A DNA stretch of 64,000 bases from Piromyces finnis (GCA_002104945.1 MCFH01000009.1:124001-188000), one strand, 5' to 3'; counted from the first letter of the stretch, positions 25,833 to 39,513 are shown. The notes: generated by a model from the sequence alone, not told the origin. Made by a program: numbers and translations.

Positions 25833-27222
25833 TTAGCAAGTACGACCAGTTTGACGATCATTAAGAGATAATGGTAATCTTCTTGGTGAGAAAAGATAGT
25901 CTTGTATTTTTGGGTTTTTTCTGACATTTTCATAAATGTTCCAAAGATGTGGACACTTTGCTGGTACGAAAACATCACGTCTAACTTCTAATAATCTGTC
26001 CATAAAGTGGAAACATAAAATATCAACATAAGACATCTAAAAAATTAGATATATACAATGATTAGTGATTAGTGTTTAGATTTACTTAAAAAAATTAATA
26101 AACTTAATTTTTAATTTTAAATAAAAATTACCTTTTCACCAAAGTAGAAGTTTTGACATTTATTATCACTTAAAAAGCCTTCATGATATTGAATGAATTG
26201 AGCTAATTCGTTAGTAAAGTATTTTTCTAACAATTCCTTTTTAATTGGCTATTTTATTTTATTGTGTATAATAAAATTATTTATGTTTATAGTAAAAAAA
26301 AAAAAAAAAAGAATTTTTAATTTGTAAATATTAAGATAGATAATCCATGATAAATAAAATTCTATATTTTTAATTTATTTATTACTAAAAACTTTGATAT
26401 TTACGTTTGGTTGAGACCAAGCTTTAATAAATTGTTCATAGGCTTCAACTATAAATTTTTGTATTTTATTTAAAAAATTAATAATAAGTAAATTAAATGA
26501 ATTTGAAGTAAAACCATAAAATACATACTGTATGAGTGACCAACAGTATCCATTAAGGCAGTTTCATGTAAATTACTGCCAGATAATTCTATTAAAAATG
26601 TAAAATAATTTTATTAAAGTTCTTAAAATATAATAATAAATTATTATTTATATTTTATTAATAATTACTGTATTTATTAGCAATGTATCTAATAATGGTT
26701 TGTGGGTTAACTAATCTGAATTCCTAGTATTTATTTAACGATAAGGAAGAACATTAGTAACTAGACATTAATAGGTTGAATTAAATTTATTGTTTTTAGT
26801 AATTTATACATACATTTCCTTTGTTATCTTTTTCAACAATAACTGGTAAGTTTCCAAATGGGATTTTTGATTTAAAGTCTGATGGCCAATCCTAATTATT
26901 TGTGAAAAAAATCAAAAATTAATATATAATTACATCATGAATTTTTTAGATATTAGCATACTGATAATTAATAATATATTAGAATTTAACTTACAATTGG
27001 ATGTAAATTTTTGTATTTAGCCTAAAATAGTTAATAGAAAAAAAGGTTTTTTTTTTAAAAAAAAAAAAAAAAGTAAGAACAAAATACTATTAAGTAAAAG
27101 ATATTACTTTAATATTTCAATATATAAATATTTACTCCAACATATTCTAAAAGAAGACGGATTGGTTCAGCTCTTCCACGGAATTTGTAAAAGTAGATAT
27201 CGTAAGTGCATTCGTCAGCCAT
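25833..27222 (-). CDS. Glutathione S-transferase
   Basis: Eight exons on the minus strand (27136-27222, 26995-27021, 26814-26891, 26669-26723, 26529-26588, 26405-26448, 26132-26248, 25833-26036) give 223 residues. The N-terminal thioredoxin-like domain starts with YDIYFYKFRGRAEPIRLLLE; a Tyr in this first strand is the usual activator of the glutathione thiol in alpha/mu/pi/sigma classes. The glutathione-binding loop follows (FKSKIPFGNLPVIVEKD). The normal 'QS' after it reads NEFRLVNPQTIIRYIANKY here, so the usual Ser of the G-site is replaced in this model. The all-helical C-terminal domain has FYFGEKMSYVDILCFHFMDR, matching the G-x-x-x-S/T-x-x-D N-cap motif. Exon 2 is a 27-base microexon. 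Expected role: conjugation or peroxide detoxification in the cytosol. Class is uncertain, nearest to sigma/alpha-like. Confidence 0.9.
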
Positions 27223-30045
27223 TTTAGATGTTGTTTATTTTAATTTTATTTATTTTATAAAATTTGTTATTTTTTTTTTTTGCTTAAATTTTTTGGTTAC
27301 TAGTTAAAAGGTATTAATATAAAATTATAAAATATAAAGGTTTATATTAGTATATGTGTTAATTAAATAAGTTTATAGTTTATAAAAAGAACATTAATTA
27401 TATGTGTTAATTCTATTTTAATACAAAAAATCTTCATCAACAATATTGAATATTGATAAACTTAGAGTGACATATTAAATTTTTACTGAATATTATTCAT
27501 GCTATGATATTTTTAACTGTGTATTGTAAAGAAATTATCACATAATAAATTTTTTATTTATTATTTTATATTTCATTAAACTTGTATATACTATTTCATT
27601 GATGAAATATGAATTTCTTTTTTATTCTATACTGTATTCTTTCTATTTTATCCTAATAAATATTTAATAATAGATAGTTATATATATATATCCTTCATTT
27701 ATTACTTTTTTTTTTGCTTATTTTTAATTTTACTTTTATTTTTCCCTTTTATATTTACTAATTTTTTACAATTAGTTTTTTTATCTTCTTTTTTTCTTAG
27801 AAATACTTTTTTTTAAAAAAAAAAAAAAACAAAAAAAAAAGAAATAATAATATAAATATTTATATATCAACAAGAGGAATTATGTTTTTTTTTTATTTAC
27901 TATTGAAATTTAATTAAGATGAAAACTTTAATAATTAATTTTTACTATTAAATCAATAAAATATTAATAAAATATTAGACTTTAATTTATAAAAAATTTA
28001 TAATTAAAAAAAAAATAATGTTTTTTTATTAAACAAAGATTTAATAATATTATATATATATATATATTGATAATTATGATGGTAATGGTTCTGCTTTTTT
28101 TTTTTTTTTTTTACTATATTGTTATTTTTTTTAACTTTAAATTTTATATATTTTTTTTAAACTTTTTAATTAATTTTTTTTACACAAATTTTAATATTTT
28201 ATTATTATTATGTATTAAAAATATCAATTAATTAAATTTTATTTTATTTTTTAAAAAAATAGGTATTAGTTTTTTTAACTTTTTACTTTTTATTACAAAT
28301 TCTTAATACACACAAATAAATAATTAATTGCATTTGAATTAAAAATATATTTAACTTTATAATATAAATAATAATACTAGCAAAATAATAATAATAAAAG
28401 TAAAAGAACAAATTATTAACGAAATTGTACTTTTAATAATATCAGTCTAATTACATATTAATATCATTATTCATATTAAGTGATAATAATTACTTCATAT
28501 TAAATGTAATTTAGTACTTTTAATGAATATATTGTATAATATATTTAAAATATTTAAATCATATAACATAAACTTTTTAATTACACATGTAATGGTTTTA
28601 AATGAATTATATATAATTTAAAAGTTTTTGATATTTTTATATATGAAAAAAAAAAAAAGAAATATTTTATGGTGTGTAATACAATATAAAAATATATTAA
28701 TATAATAATGCTGCATAAGAATATAATTTATATAATTTGATTTATTCTAGTATATATATCCTTTTTTTATTGATATTTAAATTTAACATTAAATATATAA
28801 GTTTGTAGTAATTTATTAATATAAGAACAGAACGTATTAATTTCTAAATAACCAAAAAGAGATATCATAATAATTCATTATATAAATATAAATATAAAAT
28901 GATATATTTATAATCCTTAAATATTATATTTATAAATCTATATACACATTAATGTTGATTTATTTTAAAAGAAAAAAAGAATATATTTTAACATTTAAAA
29001 TAAAATCATTTAAATTTTCATACATTTCTTATTATCATTTATTATTAGTAATGTTTTTTTTTTTTTTTTTTATTTTATTATATTTGCTTTTTAGTTTTTT
29101 TAATAATCTTTTATATCTTTATATATATATTTAAAAATTTATTATTATATAAAAATTAGTTAAAATAAAGAATCTTTTAACAAAGATTATCCTAATATAA
29201 TAACAACATTAATTAAAATTAATACTAAAGTATTATATTTTTCATTTATTATTTGGTTATCGAAACCATGAACTATGGCATTATTCAATTATGATAAAAT
29301 AAAATAAAGAGCATTTAAAAATAAGATATTAAAATTTCATATATTTTTCTGTATTTTTTAAATTATAATAAATTAAATTATTATTTAAAATGAATTAATG
29401 AATGAATGAATAAATAAATAAATAAATGAATAAATAAATAAATGAATAAATAAATGAATGAATAAATAAATAAATGAATAAATAAATAAATGAATAAATA
29501 AATAAATGAATAAATAAAATAATTATTAATAAATCATTACAAATTCAAAAAAAAAAAAAAAAAAACGAAATGGATTTATAATGATGTTTGTTAATAATAA
29601 CAAATTTAAAACTATATTGAAAAACTTTTTATTGATTCAAAATTATATATTTATATATATTGCATAAATATAAAAATGATAAATACAAGTATAATTAAAT
29701 GAAATTCAATTAAAAAAGAAAATGATTAATTGAAATAATAATTTGTGGAGTTTGTTTTTTATAATTACATGTTATATTGTTATATATTTTCACATATATT
29801 TATATATGTGCTTTTTTTTTAATATATAAAGTCAATAAATTATTAAAATTTATTTTTTATTTCTGGTATCAAATTAATAATAAAATTTATATTAATTTCC
29901 TTTAAAAATATTGTTTTATAATATCAAATATAAAAATTATATTATATATTAATTATATTAATAGTATTATTTATCATAATCTTATGCCTTATTAATATTC
30001 ATCAATTTCATAATTAAACATTTAATAAAAGTATTAATTATTTAA
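27223..30045. other. Gene-poor AT-rich region
   Basis: 2.8 kb with no supportable gene; the frame at 28952-29134 is low-complexity. Content: long A and T runs (27816-27841, 28095-28113) and a composite tetranucleotide minisatellite at 29392-29520. The left end should hold the glutathione transferase promoter. Confidence 0.5.
29392..29520. repeat. AATG/AAAT composite tetranucleotide repeat
   Basis: Tetranucleotides AATG and AAAT alternate. In the right half they settle into a higher-order 16-base unit, one TGAA followed by three TAAA, repeated several times. Confidence 0.85.
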
Positions 30046-30234
30046 TTATGATGCATTTGCAATTTGTCTTAATTCCTTAATTACAGCAGCCAATGCTTCT
30101 GGATTAACTCCTGCTTCACATAAAGATATACAATATGATAGGGTCTCGCGATCCAAACCTGTATTAAGAAGTTGTGATATTTCATATAAGATTTCAACAG
30201 TTTCTCTTGCTTGAAGTGCTTGCTCTGAATCCAT
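30046..30234 (-). CDS. MZT1: Mitotic-spindle organising protein 1 (MOZART1)
   Basis: A single exon of 62 residues, the normal size for this tiny family. It reads [20 protein letters not shown], then [20 protein letters not shown] and [12 protein letters not shown], which is the MOZART1 three-helix pattern almost throughout. MOZART1 binds the N-termini of gamma-tubulin complex proteins (GCP3 and others) and is needed to activate and recruit gamma-tubulin complexes to spindle pole bodies or centrosomes. The start ATG at 30234 is the only possible one, with MDSEQALQ as N-terminus. No intron, signal or membrane segment is present. Confidence 0.95.
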   Translation of the reverse strand: MDSEQALQARETVEILYEISQLLNTGLDRETLSYCISLCEAGVNPEALAAVIKELRQIANAS

Positions 30235-31080
30235 TTTATTTAATATTTATGTATTTTTATTATTTTATTATTTATAATTGATTTGTGTGTTTTATAGTTT
30301 AATAATATTATATTACTGTTTTAATAAATTGAATATTTTTTTTATTACTACTCTTATATATATATATATCTTTTGGGTGATGATGACTAAGAAATCATTA
30401 AGTATTTACTTTTAAAAAAGAAATAAATTATTAATATCTATAAAAAATTCTATTTTTCATATATTAAAATATTTTATTTTGATTTATAATTTTTATATAT
30501 AATATATATATAATATATATATAGTATCCATTATATATTAGTAATTATTAAATAAAATCTTTTTTATTTTAAAATTACAATTATTATGATAAATATAAAA
30601 TAGAATAATATATAAAATAATATATTATTTCAACCATTTTTTAGGTATATTAGCAAAAAAAAAAAAAAAAAAAATAAAATTATTTTTTTTAATTATTATT
30701 AATATAGTAAAAAAAAAAAAATAAAATAAAAAAAAAAAAAAAAAGCAAAGTTTATTGTTTTGTAGTTTTTATATATTACAAATAATACCCATTAAAAAAA
30801 TATATTTTAATTTGTTTCAATCATATAGAATTAATTTATTCTTTTAACAGATAGAAGAATAATTATATTTTTCGAAATTTGAAAATTAAATCCTTTTAAA
30901 ATTATTTTTATATATATTTAATATATAAAACAAAATTAATTTCAAGTAAACACCAAATAAATATTTTAATTAAAAACAAATATTTTATAGACAAAAGTAA
31001 AAATAAAAAAAAAAAGAATTTGTTGAAAATACTTTGAAGAGTATTTTATAAATAATTTTTTTTTAAAGAAATAAAGCAAA
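30235..31080. other. Divergent promoter region MZT1 / SLBP
   Basis: 0.85 kb AT-rich spacer between divergently oriented start codons, with A runs at 30655-30674 and 30721-30744. No motif can be named. Confidence 0.45.
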
Positions 31081-32212
31081 ATGTATAAGAATAAAGAAAG
31101 GAAAATTAATTATCCACATCAAAAGACCGTTGTAACTTCAACCATTGTGCGTACTCAAAATTTTAATAATAGCGAACTATTAAGAGTTAATCATTCAATC
31201 ATTGATAGTAAATCTAGTCGTTCAAATAGTAATAATTCAATTCATGTAATTAACCATCGAGCAAATAATAATATTCAACAAATACTTAATTCAAATAGTA
31301 TTAACCATTCACATAATAATTCTGGAAATAATCAAAATTTAAATAGAAATAATATTTTAAAATCCAAAAATTCTAAAGGTATATCAACAACAAACCCATT
31401 TATTCATTTAAATAAAAAATTTATTTTTATTTAAATTAAATATAAACCATTATTTTTTAAATAATTTTTAATTTTAATAATTCTTAATTTTATATAATAA
31501 AGAAATTTATTATATAAAATTAAATTGAATATAAACTAATTGAATGTATTATTTTTTATTGTCTTTTCATAAATTTTCGTTTTTATTTAATATATGTAGA
31601 AATAAAACAAGGAACTCAACCTTCTTCAGAAGAAAGAAGATTAGAACAACGTCAAAAACAAATTGAATATGGAAAGAATACTATAGGATATAAAATATAT
31701 ACTAAAGTAATAAAAAAGTGAGTTAAATTAATACAAACAATGAAAAAAAAATAATAAATATACATTTTTTAAAGGATTGATTAACAAATAATAAATAATA
31801 TTTCGATAATTTTATCAATAATTAAAACGGTAGACTAAAATGTAAAAATATTTCTTTTCTTTTTTTACATTAAAATTTAAAAATTTATAGAGAAAAAAGA
31901 AAAAAGACAGATCCGTGGACACCAGATAAATATACAAAATGTAGTAAGAGATGTTGGGATGGTATGGTAAGAAGTTGGAGACGACAACTTCATAATTGGG
32001 ATCCTGTGTCCGATGATACAATGAAAATGAATATTGACCAAACTAATGATACCTTAACAATGACTACTTTTAATACAAATGATAATTCTATTACTAATAA
32101 CATTAATATCACCACCACCACTATCAACAGTAATAATAATATTAATAGTAATAATGATAATGATAATACTAATACTTCTAATGCAACAACAATAAAAACA
32201 ATAATACCATGA
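31081..32212 (+). CDS. SLBP: Histone RNA hairpin-binding protein (SLBP)
   Basis: Three exons (31081-31378, 31600-31717, 31891-32212) give 245 residues. The RNA-binding domain, about residues 111-177, is unmistakable: RQKQIEYGKNTIGY, a TPDK motif at 149-152 (TPNK in animals, where the Thr is phosphorylated), YTKCSKRCWDGMVRSWRRQL and the terminal HNWDP. SLBP binds the 3' stem-loop of replication-dependent histone mRNAs and directs their 3' processing, export and translation. The N-terminal 100 residues are Ser/Asn-rich with a basic start, and the C-terminal 68 are Thr/Asn-rich; neither resembles known SLBP tails. Domain boundaries coincide closely with the introns. Orthology is clear from the domain. 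Whether the organism's histone genes carry the matching stem-loop cannot be seen here. Confidence 0.93.
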
Positions 32213-32806
32213 AAACAAATATACTATGATTATATAAATTTTTATTAAAATAAACATCGAAAATCAAAAAACTGCAATAGATAATTTGTTTTATATTTAC
32301 TAAAATTTTAATATTCAGTCTTGTAATTATTATATTTAAGTAGGAATATCTAATTGAAATACACATTATTAAACAAATCATATTTAAATCATTAAAACCA
32401 TAAACCATTAAAAATAAATATATTAAATAATAAACAGTATATATTATATATATACAAATAAATATAAACATATAGATAATAATAATATATTCAATATTTT
32501 ATCAAATTATTGTAATATTGTAATATTTAATAAATTTGTATCCTATTACATTATTATTAATATTATCAATTCTTTTCTTATTAAATAAATAATATTATAT
32601 TTATTAATAAGCTTATCTAACAAAAAAAAGGTGTACCTTTTATACTTTTTTTTTTTTCGTTGCTTTTCTTCATCTTCATCTTCTTAAATCTTATTAAGCA
32701 TCATTTATGAAAATTCTACTTTAACAAAAAACGAAAAATATATAAAATCCATTTTTTTTTTTTTTTTTTTTTTTTCATTTTTTTATTATTTTTAAAAACA
32801 TTTACA

Positions 32807-32840
<34 letters not shown>

Positions 32841-32884
32841 GTATTGAAAGAATTAAATATATTAATTTCTTTATTATAATATTA
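32213..32884. other. Convergent intergenic region SLBP / TCERG1
   Basis: 0.67 kb spacer between two 3' ends, with long T runs at 32752-32775 and 32812-32840 just past the stop of the minus-strand gene. It presumably contains both polyadenylation regions. Confidence 0.45.
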
Positions 32885-35800
32885 TTAATATTTTCTACGC
32901 TTAGAATGATGATGTGAACTGTGTCTACTTCTACTTCTACTATATCTACTGCTTCTATGTCTATTGCTTCTGCTTCTGCTTCTGCTTCTACTTCTACTTC
33001 TACTTCTACTTTTATGTTTTTTATGTTCAGATTCCTTGGTATTGCTATCATCATCATAATTAATCTTACTTATATTTTCATCAACACTTTTATCTAAATC
33101 ATATTTTCGATTCGTGTTCTTTTGTTCAACATATTTCTTTTTGTTATTCAATTCGTTTATTTCTTTCTTTTCATTTAATTTCTTTTCATCAATTTTTGCT
33201 CCTGCTAATTTGGCTAGAGAATGATCTGATGTACCATGCTTATCTGTAATAAATTTCGCTACTAATTGATTAATATGATTTTGTATTATTTCTTTACATT
33301 TTTCTTTATTAGTACTCATAAGGGTATAACGATGATCCGACTGTTGTATACACACAATAATAGTAGAATTTAATTATATTTTTATTATTAGAGTTAATTT
33401 TAAACATTTTTAATACATAATATACATTGTAAACGTATTAAATATTAAAATAAAAATATATTTATTTATTATATTACCTTTATAATTTCTTCTATTTCTT
33501 CAATTGTTATCACATATTTGTTTTCTGCCTCATTTTCATTAACTGAATTAATAACTTCTTGTTTAATTTGATATTCAATAAAACTATTTTCTTCCAATAA
33601 TTTTTTGAAATTAATTTCTACATTTTTAATAAATTCTACTTTATAATGGATAAATAATTGTTCTAATTCATCTTCTTCTTTTTGTAATTTAACCACTCTT
33701 GGATCATCTTCAATTGCTGGGTAAAGTTCAAGCCATTCAATAACTGGATTTTTATTTAATACTTCTTCTAAAAGATCGTTAAAGGCTTTCAAGCGTTTCT
33801 CAAATAATGATTTTATATGTTCATCAAATAATGATTTCATTTCTAGTTCAGATAAAACTTTACATTGTTGCCATCTATAATCTGACATAAGTGTTGCTTT
33901 TTTCTTTTCCCATGTTATCTATTTAATCAATAATAATATAATAATAAATAATATAATTATCCTTAGTAAACTGGCTCATATAAAATACTTTTTCTTTTTT
34001 CTATTTTAAATACACTATTTATTGAAAATATATGAAATAATAAAATTTTATAATATATAATAAATACATAAATATATATATATATATAAAATTACATTAT
34101 GAGTTCTTATATAATCAATTAATAAAGATTGGAATTGAATTCTAGCGTAGTTTGCTTGGGTTTTCAAACGATTATTTTTTACTTCTTTATCTCTATAGTA
34201 TTTTTCCTTATTAACCTCTTTTTCACGTTCTCTCATACTGATTTCTTCTCTATATTTAGGTATTATTATATCAATAATTATTATAAATTACTACAATTAT
34301 TATAAAAATATCAATTACTTATATTAATATATATTGTTTTATATTCTACCTTTTCTTTCTTTCTAAAGCCTTTTCTTCTTCTCTTTGTTTGTCATTCTCC
34401 TTTTTAAGAGATTTTCTGTAGTCATAGAAATAATCTTCTCTATCATATGAATTAACTAAATCATATCTTTCATCTTTATTAATAATATGTTTAATTGTTC
34501 TCCAGCTTGAGTCTGCAGTAATTTCCTTTGTTTCTTTTAACAATTCCATGAATGATGCCTTTGCTTTTTCTTTTCTTTCAATTCGCTTTTGATGTTCCGA
34601 CTTTTCTAATTCTTTCTTATATTCATTAAATATTTTTTCTCTTTCTTTGGCTCCAAGATTTAAGTAACGTGAATCTCTCTTATTTCTAATCATAAACATT
34701 TTCCATGTGGTATCTTCTTTAACTACTTCTTTTAATAATTTTTTATATTTCTTTATAGGATCTTCTATTGTTAACTCATTATTCTTTTTCATCTCTTCTA
34801 TTTTTTTCCTACAATATTCATCAAAAAGTTTTTTCCTTTCTCTTAAAGTTGGAATTAATGAATATCTTTTATCATGAATGATATTAGAAAGCTCTTGCTC
34901 CCATGTTGAGAAAGGTGATATTTTATTTTCTTCTAATAAAGCATAGAAGTCTTCAATTTTTTTCTCTTTAGAAGAATCACCTGATTTTTGTTGATTTTCT
35001 TTTGATTTGGGTTCATTTTGCTTTACTTTTTCTTTTTGTTCTTCTTGTTCCTTATTCTTATTTTCATCTATTTCCATTTTTTCTTGCATCTCTAACTTTT
35101 GTTTTTTCTCTTCTTCTTCCTTCAATTTATTCATTTCCTCTTTTTTTTTTAATGCTGCTTCTCTCTCTTCTTTAATCTTCTTTGCTTCTTCTAACAATTT
35201 ATTGATAATATCTTTTATTTCCTCTGGAATTTCCCAAGTTGATTTTTTTGTATCATAATTGTAGAAAAATTCATTATTTCTTGAAGTTAAAATAATATGC
35301 CATGGTGTTCCTGGAATACGCTTCCTATTTAAGAATATAAAAATGATTTTTATTTAAATTTGAATTAGGCATTTTAATGAATATTTAGTATTTATATATT
35401 TTTATTAAATAATTACAGTAATTACATTGAAATAGCTTTTTCTATAGGTTTTTGCTCTTGTTTAATTATAGGTTTTTGTAAGGCATGCTTTTGCTGAAGA
35501 TGTGGAATGAAAGGTACTTTAAATGGTATATAATTATCTGGTTTTTTCCATGTACTTTGTTTTGTTATATGATTATAATAGTAAAATTCACCAGATGGAG
35601 CCTTATGTTCAGTCCAAGGAGTATATGGTTTTGAATTTGAGTTAGGAGCAACATGTTGCTGGTTTTCATTTTTTTGTTGATTGTTTAATTCTTTCTTATT
35701 ATTAGTATTGTCTAATGAATTTTCCGGATTTTCCTTTTTTTCAATTAAAATTTCTTCTATGCTATTATCTTTTTGTTTCTCATCAACATCTGTTGTTTCT

Positions 35801-35988
35801 TCAATACTTTGTTTTTTCTCCTTTATTGAATTAGATTCATCATTGTTATTGCTCTTTTCTTCATTTATTTTATTTTCATTTTTTCCTTTGATTTCTATAT
35901 CTTCATTTATAATAGCTTCATTTTTATTTTCTGTCATATCCTTTGATTCACTATTATTAATATTTTTAATAGTATCTTCAACCTCCAT
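32885..35988 (-). CDS. TCERG1: TCERG1/CA150-like WW and FF domain transcription-splicing factor
   Basis: Five exons on the minus strand (35426-35988, 34350-35324, 34096-34249, 33478-33918, 32885-33340) give 862 residues. After an acidic Glu/Asn/Lys-rich start come two WW domains: about 122-150 (TPWTEHKAPSGEFYYYNHIT) and about 190-225 (IPGTPWHIILTSRNNEFFYN). The second has the IPGTPW lead-in typical of TCERG1 rather than PRP40. A charged coiled-coil linker precedes a series of FF domains, the first with FYALLEENKISPFSTWEQEL, later ones with TTWKMFMIRNKRDSRYLNL and SSWRTIKHIINKDERYDL. The C-terminus is an Arg-Ser dipeptide tail typical of splicing factors. TCERG1 links RNA polymerase II elongation to splicing by binding the phosphorylated polymerase tail and SF1/U2AF. 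PRP40 is the alternative, less likely because of the WW spacing and the RS end. Confidence 0.86.
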
Positions 35989-36740
35989 TTTAATTCTTGG
36001 TATTTTGAAAATATATTAATTATTAACTTTATTCTAATTTTTCTGTATATGTATTAATTTATTGAGCTATTTTTTATATTTATAATTGAAAAAGAATAAT
36101 TAAAATATTTAATTATATGTGTTTTACTTTTATTAGTCTTGTTATTTATTTGAAATAATAAATGAAATTTACTATAGTGTTTTTGTTTACTAAAAACTAT
36201 TATATAATAAAAGTTAATATTTGTTTTTAACACGAAGGGATTATAGAAATTTACAATTTTTTTAAACAATATGAATAATTATTGATCCTTCCCTTTAACA
36301 ATAATGTATAATAAGAATTTTATTAATACTTTATAAAAAATTCAAAACACTAAATTAAATAATTCTATATAACATTTATGATATTTTTTACTTGATTGGT
36401 TAAATATAAATTTTTTAAATGTTTTTCTGTATTATACATCAATAATTAAAAAAAAAATAAATTATAATGAAAATTTAAAACATATTTTAAACAATCGATA
36501 TGTTTTATTTGTTTAATATTTTTTTTTTCTTTATTTTGATGAGTTAATTTATTTTAATTATTAATAGTTATTTCATTTCTATAGTTTTTAATTAATGGTA
36601 TATGATTAAATTTATTTTAGTTTTTTTATGAATATAATTATTCAATTATAAAATCTATTATGTAAATATGTATTATATATATTAATTTGAAACTAATCCA
36701 AAAACATAATATTTTGAATATACTTTATATATGTTAAAAT
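35989..36740. other. Intergenic region TCERG1 / PIGA
   Basis: 0.75 kb AT-rich spacer: promoter side of TCERG1 and 3' flank of PIGA, both on the minus strand. A 71-residue frame at 36054-36269 is low-complexity and not supported. Confidence 0.45.
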
Positions 36741-39059
36741 TTAATAATAGTTGTTGGATTTTTGTTTTCTTAAAAATGCTTCAGATGGGAAATTTGGTGC
36801 AATTTCAATATCATTTCTTGGCATTAAGAATTCTAAAAGCAAAAAAATAAGATAGTCAACTGCTGCGATAATACAAAATAATTTTCCTGCCCAAGAACCA
36901 CAACCATAATATCTTCTTAATCGTTCAATAAGAGGAATTCTTCTTGTTTTCATTATGGAATAATATACACGTTCTGTTCTTTCAGCAATATTTTCCCAAC
37001 TATACATATTTTTTATACGATCATGGAACTTTGCTGGTGTTACTTCTTTAAATTTTATCATTGTGATTGCTTTATTAAGAGCAGTAATTAAATCTATTGA
37101 TATAAATAACAGTGTTTATATATAAATGAAAATTAATAATTTTATTATAATTAATAGATAAAATATATATTTTTATTTGTGAAATTGTATTTACCATTTT
37201 CTTCTGGTTCAGCAAATATTATCATATCATTTGGAAGAACCTCCGGAACACCACCAACCCTAGTACTAACAACTAATAATCTATAATATTTAAAAAATTA
37301 ATATATCTATTATGTTTAATGCTAATAAAAAATATTATTATTTAGCATTATAATGTTATATTTACCCCGAACATGCAGCTTCAACAATACCTATACAAAA
37401 AGCTTCAGTTAATGAAGTGTTTAAAAATATATTTCCTCTTACAAGTACCTTTATTATTAAATTTTAAATTTTAAAATGGTTATATTGATTATATAAGTTA
37501 AGATAAATATAATTATAATTTTATTAATTATTATATTTTTTAATATTAATATTAATATTCTGAAGCATTACATTTTTTACTTCTGAATGTGGTACCCCTC
37601 CTACTAATTGAACTCTATCATGTAATAAATATTTTTCTTTCATTTGTTCTAAATCAATTTTTTTTGGTCCATCACCAGCTAAAAAAAAATAAATATTTAA
37701 ATAAATAAATAAATTTATTATTTTTTTTATTATAGTAATTATGAAATGATTTAATAAATAAATTTGTACTCTTTTTCTTAAGTAAAAAGAGAAAAAAAAA
37801 TGGTATAATTCTATATAACAATAATAATTACCAATTATAAAATTAACTTTTGGATGTTGTGCACAAATCCTGGGTATGACATTAATAAGTAAGTCCATAC
37901 CTTTTCTATATACAAGACGACTTACAACACATATTGTGACTAAATTATGAAATTAGTATATAACCTTAATATATTTAATGATAAAATATAAATATTATAT
38001 TTTATTTGTTTATAAATAATAAGTACTTTTATTCGGATCTGCCTTTGAAGGATCTGGAATGAAATGATTTGCAACAACAGCGTTTGGAATAACAGATACC
38101 ATCTGAGGGTTTAATGATGCTCTTAATACTGTATTACCTTTACTTTAAATTAAAAATACAAAGTAACCTATTAATATTTAAATTAAAGGAAAAATGAATA
38201 TAATTATTTATTTAAATGAGTACCTTGTGTGCGATACACATATAACATGGTCAATTTCTGAAAGAGTAAATTTTAATACTTTATTCGTTAAAATACTACT
38301 TGCATCTGCGAAACCAAACAATGAATGGTCTGTAAAACAAGCTTTTATACCCATTGTTCGAGCATGGAATATTCCTTCCATACATAAACTTGAGAATGCC
38401 TATTAGATTTCAAATCCAAATTATAAATACGCATAATTTATATATTATAAATATAGATTTCATTGATAGATTAAATTAAAATAAAATATGATTAATTCAA
38501 TTTATTTTTTGTAGTGAATTTATTATACTGTGTTGAAATTACTTGATGTCCATGTACAACATCTATTCTTTCTCTTATTATAATATATCTTAATATTGGA
38601 AATAAGAAAAATATTGTCGGAAGTGATGCTTGTTGATAAACAATTAACAATGGTAAGTAATAAACTTTCAGTCCATTAATTAAATATCTAACACCAACTC
38701 GATCTCCATAAGCGTGTGTAACAATAACAACCTTTTATTATTTTATTGTATTGTAAAAATTTATATAATTTAAATTGTATTCTTAATATAAATTTGAATT
38801 TTTATATTATTTATGAATTTATCTTTACTTTATGTCCACGTTTTATTAATTGTTGTGATAAATGATATAAATGACTTTCAACCCCACCCATATTTGGGTA
38901 AAAAAAATCAGATATCATGCTATTTATATTTTATTAAAAAAAATATCAATTAAAATCAAATTATATTGAAAGTTGAAAATTAAAATGAAAATTATTACTA
39001 ATGTACTATATGTAAATTATAATTTTTATTAATTTAAATTACCATATATTTAATGACAT
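36741..39059 (-). CDS. PIGA: PIGA/GPI3, GlcNAc transferase of GPI-anchor synthesis
   Basis: Ten exons on the minus strand (39043-39059, 38829-38919, 38543-38731, 38224-38399, 38027-38142, 37832-37939, 37572-37678, 37366-37448, 37195-37280, 36741-37093) give 441 residues. PIGA is the catalytic subunit that adds GlcNAc to phosphatidylinositol on the ER membrane, the first step of GPI-anchor synthesis. Family hallmarks are [20 protein letters not shown] at the N-terminus, [53 protein letters not shown], the GT4 donor loop [16 protein letters not shown] with its EX7E-like pattern, and [13 protein letters not shown] single C-terminal hydrophobic segment ([20 protein letters not shown]) anchors it in the ER. 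Exon 1 is only 17 bases, and the second exon begins within the Cys codon. No break is seen. Confidence 0.95.
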
Positions 39060-39473
39060 GTTGATATTTTTATGAAGATATTATTAATTTAATGTTTTTA
39101 TTTTTTAATTTTTATCTTTCTTTTATTTTTATTTTTTACTATTTTTTATTATTTTAGACAATTGTTTATTTTTCTTTTATATTTAATATTGGTAAAATTC
39201 ATAAACCAATTCAATTTCTTTTTTTCTTTTTTCCTTTTTATTTCTTTTTTTTTTAATAAATGATTAAATCATTATAAATATTTAAAAAAGTTATAGATTT
39301 ATAATTTTTAATTGTTCGTTTTTAAATTCATTCTTTTTTAAGAGTTATTTTTGTAAACCAGTTTTTATATAAATAAAAAATGTTATATGTAAATATATAT
39401 AATAATATAAAAACAATTGAATTTTTATTATTAAAAAAAAATTAACACAAAATTTTTCTCAAAAAAAAAAAAA

Positions 39474-39513
<40 letters not shown>

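Noticed and set aside
32885-35988. Assignment of the WW/FF protein as PRP40
   Set aside because: The IPGTPW lead-in of WW2, the first FF sequence and the RS-rich C-terminus fit TCERG1 better.
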